Source of the DNA: Stenogyne calaminthoides | Taxonomy: Eukaryota; Streptophyta; Magnoliopsida; Lamiales; Lamiaceae | Direction: 5' to 3' | Assembly (NCBI GenBank): GCA_037126765.1 | Contig: JBBCBC010000007.1 | Coordinates: 28,343,667 to 28,407,666 of the forward strand | Length of the DNA stretch: 64,000 nucleotides | Shown here: piece after piece, positions 1-11,413 of the stretch | Layout: each line of letters begins with the position of its first letter | How positions within the stretch are numbered: position 1 is the first letter of the stretch | Translations under genes and position numbers: made by a program | The notes under the pieces: generated by a model | Told to the model about the DNA's origin: nothing | Database searches by the model: none | Seen by the model: only the letters and a program-made list of their open reading frames with translations

Positions 1-806
1 TAATCAACGTTATTGAGAAGCATTAATGGCACATCTTCCTGCAGTATCAAACAATGATTGGGATTTCCAAACATTTAATGGAGTTCAAAAAATAAGCGGA
101 AAACAAATATGCAGTTCTTGAATCTACTTATAAGAGAATTTGTTGATTTTTTTAGGGCTTAGGCTCAATTTAATTAAGAGTTAAATTTGGAATGATTATT
201 TTTCTTGTCATATCATTATAATATGTAATTATCATGTATAAAATTATGTTTGAATATAGTATCCTTTTAAAGTTAAAATAAATAAATATATCAAATCTTA
301 TTTTAAACTTCTCAAGCTTGCCTGCAAGATTTTGACGGGAGAATTTAATTAAGAGTTATATTTGGAATTATTATTTTTCATGTCATATCATAATATTATA
401 ATTACCATGTATAAATATTTGTGTGTGTATAGTATTCTTTTTAAAGGTGAAAAAAAAATTAATACACCAAATCTTGTTTTAATTTATGTAAGTTATAGAA
501 CAAATTTAAATTTAAAAGTCCATAAAAAAAAAATTAAAAGTGTGTAAGTTACAGGATAAAAATTAAGATTTTAAAATTAGGACCAAAATTAATAAGTGAC
601 AAAATTATTTTTATTTTCACTCAACAGGACCAATATCAAAGAGTGACAAAGTTATAGGACAGAAAATATATATTTCCTTAAATAAATATATAACATTGTG
701 ACCAAATAAACGCAACAAATATTTCAACATGATAATCTCTGGTTCTAGGAAGGGCTTTGATTTCTGCGTCAAATGCTTGCACCAGTAATCCATTAGGATA
801 GACTAC
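1..806. other. Host flank, left: AT-rich non-coding DNA
   Basis: This stretch lies outside the LINE target-site duplication and is the pre-insertion host sequence. It is strongly AT-rich, full of short A and T runs, and has no ORF with a recognisable domain. The only structure I see is a degenerate direct duplication, listed separately. No gene is supported. Confidence 0.7.
167..488 (+). repeat. Degenerate direct duplication, two units of about 145 bp
   Basis: A unit starting with aatttaattaagagtt at 167 and running to about 309 recurs from 342 to about 488. Shared blocks in the same order include tttggaat.attattttt, tgtcatatcat, atgtataaa, atagtat.ctttt and accaaatctt-like ends. The units differ by scattered substitutions and small indels, so the duplication is old. 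About 30 bp of unrelated sequence separates them. It is an ordinary local duplication in AT-rich plant intergenic DNA. Confidence 0.7.
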
Positions 807-825
807 AAAAAATCCAGAAACTTCA
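807..825 (+). repeat. LINE target-site duplication, left copy
   Basis: Six A followed by tccagaaacttca. The same 19 bases occur at 61046-61064, directly after the LINE poly(A) run. The A-rich start matches the preferred nick site of L1 endonucleases. Because the A run may be part of the tail, the certain length is 13-19 bp. Confidence 0.92.
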
Positions 826-954
826 AGTTGTGTACAACTAAAGCAAAAAATCTCTCTAACCTCGATAGGAACGTTAACGCTTTCCGGGCGCGTGAATGAT
901 CTTGTGATGCCTTGGGCCCCTGTCGGATTGTGAGCTTATTCTTGCATTCGAGTG

Positions 955-3406
955 ATGGTGAGTGAGCGTAAACACATCCAACCCAACTTGAACCCTGGTC
1001 GTTGCCCTAAGCCTACGAGTGCAAACGTGAGGAAACATCCAAAACCCGATAGAGAGGATAAGAATGGTGGAGCAAACCGAGCTAGTAGCACATTTCAACC
1101 AACTTTTGGTAGATTCAAGATGGAACAAGCCGATAGACTCGAGAGGAACAAGAAACACTTACCGAATATGAGGGGGCTATGCAGCTATTACATCACAAAC
1201 TTCTCGGATGAGTGGAAATCTAAGGACCTAGTGGACATATTCTCAAGATACGATGAGGTGGAAGATGTCATGATTTCAGAGAAGAGGAATATAATGGGAT
1301 GGCGATATGCGTTCGCCCGTTTCAAAGGGGTCTCGACAAAATTCGATCTGGAAAGGAGCCTTAATAATGTTTGGATAGGAAGCTACATATTGCGAGCAAA
1401 TCTTTCGAAATATAATGAGCAAATATCCAAGCTTGCAGTAAGGATCCAGAAAGTGGGAAGGGTTGTATCTCCAGCTCTTAGAAAGGAGAATGTCAGCTTT
1501 GTTGATGCAGTTCGTACGGCCAAACCACAAATGATGAAATCAAATCCAAACGAAAAGGCAAACCACCAGCAAGCAGGGACGAAAAAGCCTGGGATCAATC
1601 AAGTAACAATTATTGATTCAACTAGAAAATACTCCCCTAGTAAAAAGGAATTCGATTGGCTCGATGGGGCATTGGTGGGACTTGCGAAGGATCCGGGAGG
1701 CTGGCATACTGCACTGCAAGAGCTGCACGACCTTGGCTACAAAAGCATCAACATATGCCTATTTTCGGACGACTCATGGCTGATTTGCGGCGTCGACATG
1801 AAAAAAAAAACCTTTTTTCACAGTGGAGGAATGTAAGTAGCTTTCAGATCACCTTATTAACTGGCATGCATGGGAAGCACAAGATGGTCTGGCCGGGAGG
1901 TCTGTATGGGTACAAAATATGGGAATACCGATCAATCAATGGAACGCGTCATTCTTTCAATGGATCCTGGCCGAAGATGGGGTTGTTACGGACGTGGATC
2001 GTGTTACTAGTCAAAGGCTATGCCTTAAAGTTGCAAGGGTTAAGATACACATGGAATCATTCTATCCTATACTCAGATCAGTGAGGTGTCGATTCGGTTC
2101 ACAGAATTTCACGGTGTCAATAATGGAAATGTCCATGGATCTGCAGTGGACCAACAACGGAAGTGATGGAACACAAGGCCACTTTGGTGGGGCATTCAAA
2201 AATCCGCCGGAAAGTGAAATATCCACATCGGCTTCCGACGACTCAAGGGTTGCGAAACAGTCCCGGGATGCGCCTTTAAACCAAGTTACCGATCGGGCAG
2301 GAATGTGTAATAACTGATGTTGTTAATGATATGGAAAACAGTGAGTTAACGCTCCTAAGGAATGTTGGAAACTGTCCAGTTAATGGCACATTAATGGATT
2401 CGGGAATTGAGGAGAATACTGCAGTTAAGATCATGGGGAATGGGAATTTGACGCGACAAAGGAGGACGGTGCTTTCCCCACAAATATTGATGCTTGCGGT
2501 TTCATGAGCCCAAGGGCCGAGGAAATTAACAACGTAATTGATGGCACGCCGGAATAGTGGGGCGCCAATGAGCAGTCTAACAGTGGCATTAAGGGGAGGG
2601 GGGCATTTAATGGTCAATCTTGGGCGACATATGAAAATAAATCATCCCAAGAAGCCCAAGATACCCAACAAGGATTAGGCCCAATTGCTTTTTAAAACAA
2701 ATATTGAAGCCCATCACTTAGCAAGTTGTGTGGTATGCAACCCTAATCGTTCTCTTTGGGTCACGGATAAAAACAAAGCATAGGCAAGTTGCAATACAGG
2801 AGAAATCGAAATTCAGATTACTGTTGGAAATGGCCCGGTCCAGTCAATTAGGTACTTGCCATTAGGGATTACAATTGAATCCCCACGATTCCAGTCGGCG
2901 AAAATCCCCATATGCCATGTCCGTAACAGGTTAGCATAAATAATTTGCCCGATGTTTGTCTGGAGGTCACACAACAACTGCAACACTCAATTTCGAAGAA
3001 ACCAAAGGATGTTGATGATCCTGGGATTGTCCAGTCAGGCCCCCGGGTAGGCAATGCTGAGAAATTCAAAAAAGCCAGACAAAAGAGAATGAAAAAACTA
3101 CAAAAGAAGAGGTTGATAAAAAAGAAAGCAAAGGAATGGGCAACATTTACTGAGGGTCTTCGGGAATCAGTAGCAAATAAAAGGCCTGTGTTGGCCGGGG
3201 GTGGTTGCAGAAATCGTCCAGAAAGTGTTGAGGCTGGTGCAATAAGGGAGAGGCCAAGCGTTATGAAGCCAGAAGAGATTTGCACTCTTGGGAAGAAGCT
3301 GGGGGTCATAAATGCAGAAAATGAAGGCCTGGTATTCCGGAGAATCCGAGAAATTGAGGTATTGGCAAGTGGGGGGAAGAATGTTGACGAAGCAATTGTC
3401 TCCTAA
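955..3406 (+). pseudogene. LINE ORF1: RRM and DUF4283-like nucleic-acid-binding protein, frameshifted
   Basis: ORF1 of plant L1 elements binds the LINE RNA in the ribonucleoprotein particle. The first frame is open from 955 to 1836. It holds an RRM with RNP2 YYITNF near residues 79-84 and RNP1 RYAFARF near residues 118-124. Frame is lost around the A10 run at 1800-1810. The following frames continue with a DUF4283-like block (WGIPINQWN-type, 1916-2085) and a basic, lysine-rich C-terminal part (2945-3403). The last frame ends in TAA at 3404-3406, sharing one base with the ORF2 start (TAATG), an arrangement that suits termination-reinitiation. The central part, 2090-2940, is low-complexity coding remnant. 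The start at 955 is the first ATG of the open frame, just before the first conserved block. Confidence 0.8.
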
Positions 3407-4564
3407 TGAAGATCCTGTCCTATAATATCAGAGGAGTGGGTGGGAGAGTGAAGAAGCAAGAAATTCGAGGGCTAATCGATAAGTTCCATCCTGATTTTGT
3501 GTGTGTTCAAGAAACTAAATTTAGTGATCACTCGAGTTTTAATCCATGTTCTGTATGGGATGAGGGTGTAAGGGTAGAATGGGTTGCTGTAGATTTGGTG
3601 GGTTAGTCGGGGGGAATATGGAGCCTGTGGAACTGTGAAAAAATTGAGGTTGGGATTTTGTGGGCAATTGAGGGGGCAGTAGGGGTGGAGGAAAAATGGA
3701 GAGCTTCGGGGAAATGGGTTGGGGTGGTAAATATTTATGGGCCGAGAGAGATAAGGGGTAAGGCCAGATTGTGGAAAACATTGTTGGAAAAAATGCAAAA
3801 TAGTCAGGTTGATTGTTGGTGTTTGATCGGGGATTTCAATGAAGTGAGGAGCTGTAGTGATAGGAAAGGAAGAAATATGTATATTTTGGGATCAAATTCC
3901 AGAAGATTTGATGAGTTCATAATGGAAGCAAGTCTCACTAACGTGGGATTGGTTGGGAGAAAATTTACATGGTCGAGGCTTGATGGAAGGTGCTGCAGCC
4001 GAATAGATCGAGCCTTAGTTTCCAATGAGTGGCTCACTGAGTGGGGGTCATGTAAACGACGAGGCTTGCCAAAAGAAAGCTCAGATCACTGTCCAATTTT
4101 TCTCCATTATGGTGACCAAAATTGGGGACCAAAACCTTTTCGGTTCTTCAATGTCTGGTTAAAGCATCCTGACTTGGCGAATTTTGTGGAGGAAAAATGG
4201 GCTGGGTATGTGTGTCAAGGCTGGGGCAGTTTTGTGCTCAAAGAGAAACTAAAACTTCTGAAGGGTGACATCAAAGAATGGAGTTTGGAAAAGTTTGGGG
4301 AACTTGTGAAGAGGATCATTGAAGCAAGTGTAGATTTTGATGAGTTGGACATATTACAGGAGAGTCGGGACTTATCTGTGGAGGAGTGCATACAAATGAA
4401 AGAAGCAAAAGCAAGGTTGTGGCAACTGAAGAAGGTCAAAGGCAGATACACTTTCCAAAAAGCCAGGGTCCAGTGGATTCGAGAGGGGGATGCAAATTCA
4501 TCCTACTTCCATAATTGCATCAACAAAAGGCGGCGGTCTAATACAATTGATGGGCTGACCATTG
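3406..4564 (+). pseudogene. LINE ORF2, 5' part: APE-type endonuclease
   Basis: This part of ORF2 cuts the target DNA to prime reverse transcription. From ATG 3406 the protein begins MKILSYNIRG, the usual start of plant L1 ORF2. Endonuclease motifs follow in order: N of SYNIRG, E of VQETK (about residue 36), GDFNEV (near 3829-3846), a SRIDRALVS-type block (near 4000) and SDHCPI (near 4081). An in-frame TAG at 3604-3606 interrupts the domain, and reading continues in the same frame to 4564. There Copia-I enters. The gene resumes in the matching position at 58525. The domain is recognisable and would otherwise be complete. Confidence 0.9.
4560..4564 (+). repeat. Copia-I target-site duplication CATTG, left copy
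   Basis: CATTG lies immediately left of the LTR start TGTTGG and is repeated at 58520-58524 directly after the other LTR. Five bases is the normal size for Ty1-copia integration. Confidence 0.93.
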
Positions 4565-6149
4565 TGTTGGAATTTAGAGGCACGTAAACACGTAATACAT
4601 GCACATCGGAAATTAAAGTTCACCAACAACGAACAGTTAATTGCATAATTAAATACGAGTAAACGTAAATAGAATTTTCTGAAGAATTGCACACGGATTC
4701 CTCAATTATGGTATCCACGTAACGGTCGTTTACTAATCTGCACAGATCTGCCAGCGTTGAATCCCCTAGATGAATTTGCTAGGAAAATTATAACTTAGAG
4801 ATTTTATGGAGAAAATATGAACTCACATATTATGAATTCCCAAGAGCACATATATATAGGAGAGACCCAGTTTAAATCTTAAGCTAACCTTTTTAGAAAA
4901 AATTCTAATAAAATAAATCTCTTAGATTTATTTCCCACATAATATTTAAATTTCATATATGACAAATCTCTACGATTTATTTCCATATATATTAAATCCT
5001 ACAATAATATTCCAAATATTATTATTGGGAATTCTTATTTAATTAAATCCAATTTAATTAAACATTAATAATAATTAATTCCAAATTAATCTATTATTAA
5101 TTACTTCTCCATAAATTAAATATTAAATCTAATTTAACATTTAATCAACCAACTATAATTAGTAAACAACCATTACTTGTTGTGTGACCCATATGACCTC
5201 ATATATCGAGTGATTAGTCAAACTAACGGTTTTAATTGAACTCTAGACAATAAATCAGACATTCTCAATATATGAGGTACGTTGAGAGGAAATGTGCAAC
5301 TACCTGTAACTGAAACATGGGCCATTATAATTTCCTCCTTTCATTCGCGAATACTCGATTAAGTCTTGAACATGATGAAGTGTCTATTCAAATAACTTAA
5401 TTAATTTATCTCTAATCACTAATTGATCACTTAAGTCACACTTGGCCACAAAGTCCAAGTTGACGTGCATTGACCAATGGCTTTGATCAAATTGTGATGA
5501 GAAGATGAGTATTCTCTCTAAATCCACTTTGAGGAACGAATCCTTTTCTTGGCTCAACTACCACACACATGCACTTTGTGATGAACCCAATCCAAGCCGT
5601 ATCTACCCATGGAAGGGTGCAAGCATTGGTCATGGTCAAAGTTCATCACTCCACACATGTCGTGCGTATTGACCTCAAGTCAAAGGAGCATCACATCGCT
5701 CCCACTAACCGAGACACCCGTAGACACATTTAGTGGAACTACATCAAACGGTTTCTCGGATGGGTATACCAATACCCTCTAAGGTATTTGTGCATCCATC
5801 ATAAGATACCTAGTATCTCGTAGTAAGTGAGATCTTACTACACTCTCTAAGAGTATGATGTAGATCGCACACCAATCTCAATTGCATCATCAATATCCCA
5901 TTCTTGATGATCCTTGATTGGGGTCATTTGAGAATCATGCTTATGTCATCTGAGTTTTCACACACTCAATGACAGCGATGAATCAAGGGAACACATATAA
6001 GAACAAATGCAAACAATCAAACATAATATTCTAATAAGTGCAATGCCATATATTTAATATTAAATAAACAATAATATTAAATCAATACTAAATATTATCT
6101 AAGCATTATGTCCTTACAATGGATTGTCTCTAGGACACTAACACTAACA
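4565..6149 (-). repeat. Copia-I 3' LTR
   Basis: 1585 bp. On the minus strand it starts TGTTAGTGTTAG and ends TTCCAACA, the canonical TG...CA. It aligns along its length with 56927-58519 with scattered substitutions and small indels, for example in the stretch with tttcccacata near 4930 compared with 57295. A TATA-like run lies near 4848-4858 (ctatatatatg on the minus strand). It has no coding content and accounts for the whole gene-free stretch. Confidence 0.93.
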
Positions 6150-6160
6150 ATCTCCCACTT
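6150..6160 (-). promoter_or_regulatory. Copia-I polypurine tract
   Basis: The minus strand reads aagtgggagat directly before the 3' LTR start TGTTAG. A purine run touching the 3' LTR is the plus-strand primer site of LTR retrotransposons. The pol stop codon lies just upstream at 6170-6172. Confidence 0.8.
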
Positions 6161-6169
6161 GAACTAGAG

Positions 6170-7755
6170 CTAATCACCTACATGTCTAACCCCTAGACCA
6201 TTAAAATGTTTATTGTGTACATGAACACTCAAAGTCTTGGTGAAAGGATCAGCCAGGTTATCCTCCGTGGGGATACATTCTAACTTTATCTCTCCTCTAG
6301 TGATTATCTCTCTTATCAAGTGATAATGCCTCGATACATGCTTGTTTCTGTTATTGGATCTCGGTTCCTTAGCTTGCACAACCGCACTAGTATTGTCACA
6401 ATACAACTTTATTGGACTGCTGGCACTCGGATCTACCAATAGTTCACTTAAGAACTATTTTTTTATCGCACAACTTCTTTGGCAGCTTTTGCCGCATCAA
6501 TGTACTCAGCTTCGGTTGTTGAGTCTGCGGTAGTTTCTTATTTGGAACTATTCCAACTAACCACCCCACCATTGAGAACGTAAACATAGCCCGACTGTGA
6601 CTTGTAATCATCACAGTCGGATTGGAAACTTACTTCAAAGATACCGATTTGAAACTAGCTCGATCGTCCTCCATATACCAAGAAGCAATCTTTTTACGCG
6701 TCTAAGGTACTTAAGAATGTTCTTGACAGCAATCCAGTGAGGTTCACCTAGATTCTGCTGGTATCTACCAGTGGTGCTAACAACGAAGGCCACATCTAGC
6801 CTTGTGCAAGTCATGGCGTACATGATGGAGCCAATTGCAGATGCATATGGTATATCCTTCATGCGCCGGATATCAGCTTCCGTAGATGGACAATCCTTCT
6901 TAGACAAGCTTTATCCCATGACATGCCGGTAGAATACCTCTCTTAGAGTTCTCCATCGCAAATCGCTTTAATACCTTATCTCGTGTGGTCGTTGTTGATG
7001 TACCCCAACATCCTTTTGGATCTATCCCTATGGATCTTGATCCCTAAGATGTAGAATGCCTCACCAAGATCCTTCATCATGAAGGTCCTTGATAGCCAAT
7101 CTTTAACCGATCAAGATAAGAGGAATGTTGTTTTCTATAATTAGTATGTCATCGACATACACAACTATGAAAACAATATTTCTCCCACTGCGTTTACGGT
7201 AAACACATGGATCTTCCGAGTTTCTGATAAAGTCAAACTATTTGACAGCTTCATCAAATCGGATATTCCAACTCCTAGAAGCTTGCTTTAATCCATAAAT
7301 GGACCGTTTAAGCTTGCACACAAGATTAAACTTTTGCTTAGATACAAAACCTTCCGGTTGAGTCATAAACACCTCCTTATCAATGTTGCCATTTAGGAAG
7401 GCTGTTTTGACATCCATCTGCCAAATCTCATAATCTAAATGTGCTGCTACCGCAAGTAAAATTCGAATGGACTTGATTTTGGCAACAGGTGAGAAAGTCT
7501 CATCATAGTCAATGCCTTCACGTTGACTATAACCTTTTGCCACCAACCTAGCCTTGTAGGTTTGTACCTTGCCGTTTGCATCGGTCTTACGTTTGTAGAC
7601 CCATTTGCAACCTATGGGTTTGGCCCCTTTTGGCAACTCAACCAAGTCCCAGACTTGATTGGTGTACATCGAGTCCATCTCGGATTTCAGGGCTTCATGC
7701 CACTTCTCTAAGTCAACATCTAATGTTGTCTCAGTGTAAGTTCTGAGATCGTCTT
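6170..7755 (-). pseudogene. Copia-I pol, 3' part: reverse transcriptase and RNase H
   Basis: This copies RNA into DNA and degrades the RNA strand. Read on the minus strand from 7755, RT begins DLRTYTETTLD and continues through WVYKRKTDANG, KARLVAKGYSQ, DYDETFSPVAK, QMDVKTAFLNG and IYGLKQASRSW (7730-7240). A frameshifted block holds VVYVDDILI near 7140-7165. RNase H follows with IGSIMYAMTCTRLD (near 6820), YCDNTSAV, RNKHVSRHYHLIRE and DNLADPFTKTL, ending in TAG at 6170-6172. At least three reading-frame breaks lie between 6440 and 7240. At 7755 the frame is cut by SIRE-II and resumes at about 53112 with RYYGFLVEE and PDKD. Confidence 0.9.
7751..7755 (+). repeat. SIRE-II target-site duplication GTCTT, left copy
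   Basis: GTCTT touches the SIRE-II LTR start at 7756. The right copy is at 53112-53116, separated from the LTR end at 53108 by three extra bases (aac). Restored across the duplication, the Copia-I pol frame is continuous, which supports this as the target. Confidence 0.75.
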
Positions 7756-9484
7756 TGTTGGGAGATGAATTTAATAAAGAGTTTTGATTAGATCCCAAAA
7801 CCCCTGAGTATGACATGTTCAGGATGATTTTGATAGTCTGAGAGTCAAGTTTCAGTATAGAATAGTTAAAAGAAGATATCTGCACTATGTATAGTCAACA
7901 GATATTAATCAAGTTTAGATACTGAAGACTCAGAAGACACTAAAGACTCAGAAGACTCTGAAGATACTGAAGACTCAGAAGATACTGAAGACTCAGTAGT
8001 TACTAAGACTCAGGAAGACCTGAATGTTCAGAGGCACTGAAGAAATATCTATCTGAATACATACAAAACTGAGGAAAATGCACATTTATAGATATTGCCC
8101 AAAACATTCAAGTGCAGACAAAAGGAACTAAAACTAAGTGTTGTTTAAGGTTGTCTCATTCAGAGAGATTGACCTAAAAGAGCCGTTTTATTTGTCTACA
8201 TTCACTGAAGACTGAATTTTGTCAGTAGTACTATGTTCGCATCGCAAAAAAAAAAATTGGTGATTGATTTACATGGTCAAGATATTACCTAAAACATGCA
8301 AAGCGAGTGTTCAAACCCTAAAAATAGTCGTTCATCAATAACCGTAAGAGGAAACTCTTGATGCTATCTCTTCCAACGGATAGTTTTTCAAGTGTGACCT
8401 TGGATAAGTTGCCTATAAATACCAGTGACCTTCAACAGTGAGAGGTTACGGGAAATCAAAGCAACTCAAGAGCTCATTCGTATTCTTGCAAATTGAAGCA
8501 CTCGAAAACCCTAGAATTTCCCAAGTGTTTTCATATTGAAGAGAGCTCACTACACTAAGCCTAGATTTGATAGATATATCCAAAGCTTAGTAGAGATATC
8601 CTAGCCTTTGCATTTGTTCTTATTATAAAGGATATCTCACCCTAGTTGGAAACCAACCCAAACCCAAACCCTTTGATAAGGTAGTTTGAGTGTGTGTGAT
8701 TTGTTGGTGATTTAGAGTTGTAAAGAGTGAGTAAGATGCAGGTTAGTCAGCCAGAAAACTCTAGACAAGAAGCGAGTAAACTGTTTAGACAGTCAGAAAG
8801 CTTGTGTGTGTTGAGTTAGTAAGCTGCAGTGAATCAGCCATAAAACTCAAGGTAGAAAAGTTAGTAAACTAAAGTGAGTCAGTCTGAAAGCTTTAGGAGA
8901 AGTGAGTTAAGGAATTTCTCTTAAGATCAGAGAGAGTGGACGTAGGAGCTTGAGTCTCTGAAGCACTATAATTGCTGTGTTGTTTGCTTTCTGTACTGCA
9001 TTAAATCTATTGCATAAATTTCACTGAAAGCATATTTTACTGATATTCAGTTGAAACCAATCCACTGAACTTGCATCAAACTGATCACAACCTTAACCAC
9101 TGATTTATTAAAGGAAGAAGATTTTCAGCAAACTAAAACGAGTATAAACTTAGGGCCAACCATTCCGCACTCTTGATTAGCTAGAACAGATAGTTACCAA
9201 ACTGAATTAACTCTACTGAGTTTTCAGTAAGATAATTATATGATCCAAGCTTCTCAGGATCTCTGATAAAATTCAGGATCAGTTGGTCTAATCTGAAACT
9301 TCTGAAAGCAACTCAGGATCACTGTCTCAGTAGACTTTGACTCAGGGTGATTTGTGCTTCTCAGGACAAAAATCTCAGGACACCCTGACCCTCTGATCTC
9401 AGTAAAGAAAAGTTTAAGAAAAAATCTCGAACACGTGTATTCCCCCCCATACACATGTAAGACTCGTTTGCACTGGGACCAACA
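7756..9484 (+). repeat. SIRE-II 5' LTR (LTR-A)
   Basis: 1729 bp, TGTTGGGAGATG to GGGACCAACA. It pairs with 51360-53108. Contents in order: a short minisatellite of gaagactcagaaga-type units near 7920-8010, a TATA box at 8414-8420 inside cctataaatacc, the sequence accctagttggaaaccaaccc near 8641, and a hairpin-forming G-box pair at 9431-9458. There is no coding content in this stretch. Confidence 0.92.
8414..8420 (+). promoter_or_regulatory. LTR TATA box of the SIRE family
   Basis: tataaat within gttgcctataaataccagtg. The same box is kept in LTR-B (12224-12230), LTR-C (about 16037), LTR-D (28064-28070), LTR-F (about 33358) and LTR-H (about 52083). In LTR-G (near 49291) it has become ctctaaata. 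Transcription would start shortly downstream, so the repeated upstream part is U3. Confidence 0.75.
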
Positions 9485-9486
9485 AG

Positions 9487-9498
9487 TGGTATCAGAGC
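9487..9498 (+). promoter_or_regulatory. SIRE-II primer-binding site (tRNA-iMet)
   Basis: TGGTATCAGAGC, two bases after the LTR end. It is complementary to the 3' end of initiator methionine tRNA, the usual copia primer. Confidence 0.92.
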
Positions 9499-9608
9499 AG
9501 TGGTTCATTTTGACCACTTGCTTTGGTAGCCATAGTCTATTTGCTGAAAGACTTTGGTAGTCTAACTGAATAGATCTTTTTGCTTATATTTTACAAGGCT
9601 AATTCATC

Positions 9609-11413
9609 ATGCCTTCTAAGAAACTTCCTATGTTCTCTATTGAGAACTATGACCTATGGAGATTAAGAATGCAGGCACATCTGTATTCTAAGCATGAAAG
9701 AATGTGGAGATTGGTTTCTGAAGGACCATTCAAATACACTGTTGTAAATCCCAGAATCACTGATACTGAGAGGAATGATCCCAGAGATGAATTTCCAAAA
9801 CCTGATGACCAACTTACTCCTGATGAGAGAAAGTTAGTCAATTTAGACTACATTGCTAAAGATACACTATATATCACTATTGATGATGGTGTTATGGGGA
9901 TGATTTCTCACTGTGAAACTGCCAAATAAATATGGGACACACTTGCTATCATGTGTCAAGGCACAGATCATATTAAAGAGAACAAACTTTTTGTTGCTAT
10001 TTGAAAGTTTGACAATTTTGAAATGGAAGATGGTGAATCCATTGACAAACTGGAAGTCAGATTCACTAGCATTATGAATGATCTGAATGCTCTTGGGAAA
10101 ATATACCCACAGAGAGAAGTAACACTGAAAATTCTTAGAGGATTATCTAAGAAATGGGATATACATGTTGTGGTGATTGAAAACACCAAAAATATTGATT
10201 CCATGCCATACCAACAAGTTTTCCCTGAACTGAAAGCTTATGAATTTGTGATTGATAAGAAAACTAAGAAATCTGACAGCAAAGATGATTCTTCATCTAG
10301 CAAGAATGTGGCTTTCAGAGCCAAAGAGAAATCCTGTAAATCTAAAGAGTCTAAGAACTCACTTGCCAAAAATCAGGATGAGAAAGAGGATAAGATAGTA
10401 CTGATGGCAAGAAGGTTTGAAAGGCTAAATAACATATATGGAAAATACAAGAAATATTACAGGAACCACAGGTACAAGAACAAGAATAACTCAGAAGTTG
10501 AGGACAGATCCACTGAGAAAAGAAAGGACCACAAAACTGAAGGATCTTCATCCAGGAAGAAGGACTCCAAGACCAAGAAGGAAAGTGATCAGGATGATGA
10601 TACCAACAGATGCTATAACTGCCAGAAGAAAGGTAACTTTCAGTATGACTGTCCTGAGCTGAGTGCCAAAGAAAGAAAGGAGAGACAAGCCAAGAGAGAC
10701 AGAAAATTCTTTAGCAAGAAGGCTATGATAGCTGAAGAAGAAGAACAATCTGAAGAAGGATCTAGTTCTTCAGATGAGATATTCTCAGATAGTGACAGTG
10801 ATGATGTCTGCCTTGTTGCTATGGAAGAGGTAAATTCTTCTATCTCTGTTGTTGCTCCTACACAAGCACCTGAGTTTTCAAGTTCAACTGTAATTAGTAA
10901 CTTTGACCTGATGGATTCTTTTGAGAATCTTATGAAGGACAATTCTGTGTTACAAGAACTGCTCACAGAAACTCAAGAGCAGAATAAGGAACTGATTGCT
11001 AAAAATCTGAGATGGAATGACTCTAATACTGCTGAGATCACTTCTCAATTAATGGGAACTACTGATGAAATAGATGTTCTGAAAGTACAACTCTCAGAAA
11101 AAGAGAAGATGACAGAGATCCTGAATGGAAAATTAGAGAAATCTACTGAGGAGATTCAACTTATCAAGAACTGAATTTAATGACCTCTTTGAGAAGCATG
11201 AAACTCTAAAGAAAAGTGAGGATAGTGCGCAGAGAAAGTTAGCTCTATTGAATTCTGCATCTAAAGTAATATATGAAATTCAGAGTTATCAAAGACCGCA
11301 ACTATAAAAAGGCCGGATTGTGATATAATCCAGGGGATCCTCACAAGGTCTTCTGAATGCTACTTCTAGTAGCACCAAGACTGTCTTTGTTAAACCAGTG
11401 GCATGTACTATTC
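9609..11413 (+). pseudogene. SIRE-II gag (gag-A), truncated
   Basis: The capsid/nucleocapsid protein begins MPSKKLPMFS at 9609. In-frame nonsense codons lie at 9927 (TAA, a Glu codon in the sister copies) and near 10003 (TGA, Gly in the sister copies). The frame then stays open from 10023 to 11174. The zinc knuckle at about 10612-10653 reads CYNCQKKGNFQYDC, with Asn where the metal-binding His is expected. An acidic serine-rich stretch and a coiled-coil-like part follow. One extra A near 11165 shifts the frame. At 11413 the gene is cut by LTR-B. Confidence 0.88.

Noticed and set aside
362..547. ORF of 61 codons in the left flank
   Set aside because: It lies in the degenerate 145-bp duplication, is not conserved in the sister unit, and has AT-driven composition.
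9487..9498. Part of a methionine tRNA gene
   Set aside because: Only 12 bases match and they lie directly after an LTR; this is the primer-binding site.
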